Assembly: GCA_024636975.1 (NCBI GenBank)
Contig: JAGXGA010000033.1
Location: forward strand, 23,871 to 87,870
Reading direction: 5' to 3'
Length of the DNA: 64,000 bases
DNA from: Mariniphaga sp.
Lineage (GTDB): Bacteria > Bacteroidota > Bacteroidia > Bacteroidales > Prolixibacteraceae
Shown here: in pieces, positions 63,101-64,000 of the stretch
Layout of the letters: every line of letters starts with the position of its first letter
Position numbering within the stretch: the stretch's first letter is position 1
Notes under the pieces: generated by a model
The model's database searches: none
What the model saw: the letters and a program-made list of their open reading frames with translations, nothing else
What the model was told of the DNA's origin: nothing
Position numbers and translations under genes: made by a program

Positions 63101-63471
63101 GAAACAAGTCTGAGGCAATGAATTATTTTCAGAAGGTTTCACAAATGGAACCGGGAAAGATTTCCACAATGGATTATTACAGGGGGATGTCGTTTATGAA
63201 AACCGGAGAAAGAACAAAAGCAGAAAAAGTATTTGAAGCTATGGTGGCAGAAGCTGAAAAGGAGTTGCAGTCATCCGGAACAGCAGATGCAGGCGTAATT
63301 TTCGGTGAACAGGAGGCTGAAAGTGTTAGGAAGTCAAGGTACCATACCATGAAAGGGTTGGGATATAAAGGCCTTGGTAAAACAAAGCTGGCAAATGAAG
63401 ACCTGAATAAAGCCGTTGAACTCTCATATAGTAATCTGTGGGCAAAGGTTGAATTGAACAATAGCCTCTGA
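60148..63471 (+). CDS. DUF5107 and TPR repeat exported protein
   Basis: A protein of about 1107 residues. After a signal peptide (ending NAQFLFAQ) the DUF5107 beta-rich domain runs to about residue 400, with VLENEYIELAITPEIGGKLYYA and the GIEWCVLHHH motif. From about 530 on there are many tetratricopeptide repeats (YLRNGDYHKARTYLSKAI, AKEDYEKALGHFLKAQ-like units), ending with AMVAEAEKEL. DUF5107 resembles mutarotase-like sugar-binding folds; the TPR part would bind a partner. It ends the carbohydrate cluster within the window. Confidence 0.9.
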   Translation: MMKYAILVLAGIIINAQFLFAQSEVILQEKQVVMPTYPVAPAEKSPIFFRGEAYQGASRHYYPLKMNDQYTNERVEQEWKHLVLENEYIELAITPEIGGKLYYATDKTNGYHFIYKNNVVKPSNIGMTGAWVSGGIEWCVLHHHRASTYLPVDYTTSENADGSKTIWVGEYEPRHDMRWTIGVTMFPGKSYFKTEGRIYNASPFTHTFLNWANVAAHVNENYQTIFPPSAQIATFHSKTDFTRWPISTEVYHGSDFTEGVDISWWKNVESSNSFFVHNLQEDFMGGYDHGKNSGTVHIGDHNIVKGAKLWEWGSGPRGQATEGRLTEDDGPYVEIMVGAFSDNQPDYTWIRPYEIKKWEQYWYPVRGIGGFKNANLNSAVNLEKREGNAVFLGYYATGKVEQARVILRNNEEVILEKIIEISPGKPYAETITLNGSFKLTELYTELIDITSGEVLVSYQPVEHDEVEELPEPWEGYPAPDELETVEELYLTGKRVEQFYAPQYNEMDWYMEALKRDPGDIRTNTAVGNHYLRNGDYHKARTYLSKAIKRLTGDYTRPSNCEPLYLQGLTLKALGLYDEAIDTLYRASWDYAYHSAAYYQLAQISVMKGDMQKALQQVNESLVTNARNNRAVALKTSLQRMMGNLDGAGQTLATVADSDPLDFRLRNEQYLIVEDLGNNQKAEDLLASLNNKMRDLDENYLNVAVGYINDGLLIEAEEVLQRFQGSNPLFDYYLGYIYEKKGNTAKAKELFAKAAGQPVESIFPHRLETVGVLKTALNYNPADGRAFYYIGNILYDKQPETAIENWEKAVAQSPGLAMAHRNLGWGYYRHYREVQKAITHYEKAIDLNKNEAIYYTELDELYEMTNTPVDTRLKLFAGNNEAVKKRDDAFIRQIEVLTLAGQPEKAVEYLDGVKFAYREGSSIVREITIDAHLMLGKKYLGQKDYEKALGHFLKAQVQDEEAGSARFGNRDMQVNYYIGLAYEALGNKSEAMNYFQKVSQMEPGKISTMDYYRGMSFMKTGERTKAEKVFEAMVAEAEKELQSSGTADAGVIFGEQEAESVRKSRYHTMKGLGYKGLGKTKLANEDLNKAVELSYSNLWAKVELNNSL

Positions 63472-64000
63472 TATTACCCATGATATCATTCTAAAGCATA
63501 TATTTGTAATTCTGAAACAATAACATAATAATTTTCAAAATCAGAATCTTCTTGTGTTATCAATTCAGGCAAGAATAGTAATCAAGTGAAAATTTAAAAG
63601 GCATAGATTGAAAAATCAGATATAAATGAAACAACAGCATGTAAGTCACTTTTATAAATTCGTTGTTCCCCAGACTGGAATAACTTTGGTTGAACTATAA
63701 GGTAATTTCTTTTGTTTATTATTTACCTTTTTCTGAGACCTGGATTATTAACTTTCCTTTGGTATTCTGCATTGATGGATTTAAACAAGAGGAATTTAAT
63801 GAAATAAAGGTTTTAAGCCTGGTGACTCTTTGATGAAAAGAAAATAACAGATTATTTAAATTTAGCCTCTATTATTCATAAAAAAAGGGAGTTTGTTACC
63901 TAAAAATAGCTGAAGTATCAGTATTTTTAGGGTGTACAAGAACAAACATCCCTTTTACAATGATAAAAAATAATTTTGAAACGAACCAACAAACATTAGA
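63472..64000. other. Intergenic region to the window edge
   Basis: 529 bases without a recognisable gene. It holds the large hairpin at 63884-63957; the rest shows nothing clear. Confidence 0.6.
63884..63957 (-). terminator. Long hairpin with T-tail on the minus strand
   Basis: Outer arms (aaagggagtttgtt and aacaaacatccctttt, imperfect) enclose a perfect 10-bp inner stem cctaaaaata (63899-63908) with tatttttagg (63922-63931). On the minus strand the structure is followed by ttttttt, so it could terminate a minus-strand gene lying beyond the window. The arms could equally be the end of a mobile element. Confidence 0.45.

Overview
The window is bacterial chromosome from a Bacteroidota member, probably a free-living polysaccharide degrader of the Marinilabiliales/Prolixibacteraceae type. 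The phylum rests on several marks: DUF4251, DUF4252, DUF5107 and DUF5060 proteins, an ECF sigma/anti-sigma/DUF4252 operon, LytS/LytTR regulation, many Tat-exported sugar-type oxidoreductases, a C-terminal type IX-like sorting domain, and weak ribosome binding sites. The order is inference only. I see no rRNA, intact tRNA, CRISPR array, prophage or intact insertion sequence.

Layout. 0-5 kb: housekeeping enzymes (exonuclease C-terminus, FAH hydrolase, CoA-binding protein, thioesterase, cysteine-cluster protein) and a LytS/LytTR two-component pair. 5-8.9 kb: cell-envelope proteins, including a lipoprotein with a very long acidic tail next to a beta-barrel, plus the first copy of an unusual 11-nt-periodic palindromic element. 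9-26.5 kb: exported metabolic enzymes (phosphotriesterase-like protein, di-haem cytochrome c, gamma-glutamyltransferase, two Tat aldo/keto reductases, a Tat Gfo/Idh/MocA protein and a Tat DegT aminotransferase), a methyltransferase/FRG-domain pair, and a 7TM sensor kinase. 26.7-36.5 kb: DUF4251, the second copy of the palindromic element, GNAT, DUF2254, an alanine symporter with an inserted domain, PspC, a DMT transporter and pheT. 36.5-39.8 kb: an AT-rich cassette of a Crp/Fnr regulator and two serine hydrolases. 40-48.8 kb: an M3 peptidase, a three-gene sugar-acid operon, an acyl-ACP thioesterase and the ECF operon. 49-63.5 kb: a carbohydrate cluster (GH2, DUF5060 glycosidase, SMP-30 lactonase, Gfo/Idh/MocA proteins, an enolase-superfamily enzyme, a sulfatase and a DUF5107-TPR protein), with no SusC/SusD pair in view.

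How the genes fit together. The most interesting unit is the operon at 42.3-46.0 kb. An enolase-superfamily enzyme with a Tat signal and an RraA-like aldolase with a Sec signal flank a BASS-family sodium symporter. Together they look like a periplasmic pathway that dehydrates a sugar acid, splits the product and imports a small keto acid. The right-hand cluster would release and process a sulfated or otherwise modified glycan, with a lactonase, a sugar dehydrogenase and a second enolase-superfamily enzyme handling the products. Two further observations may be undescribed: a pair of small paralogous proteins with identical Cys/His spacing (11.6 and 29.2 kb), and the two dispersed palindromes built from 11-nt units (5.9 and 27.6 kb).
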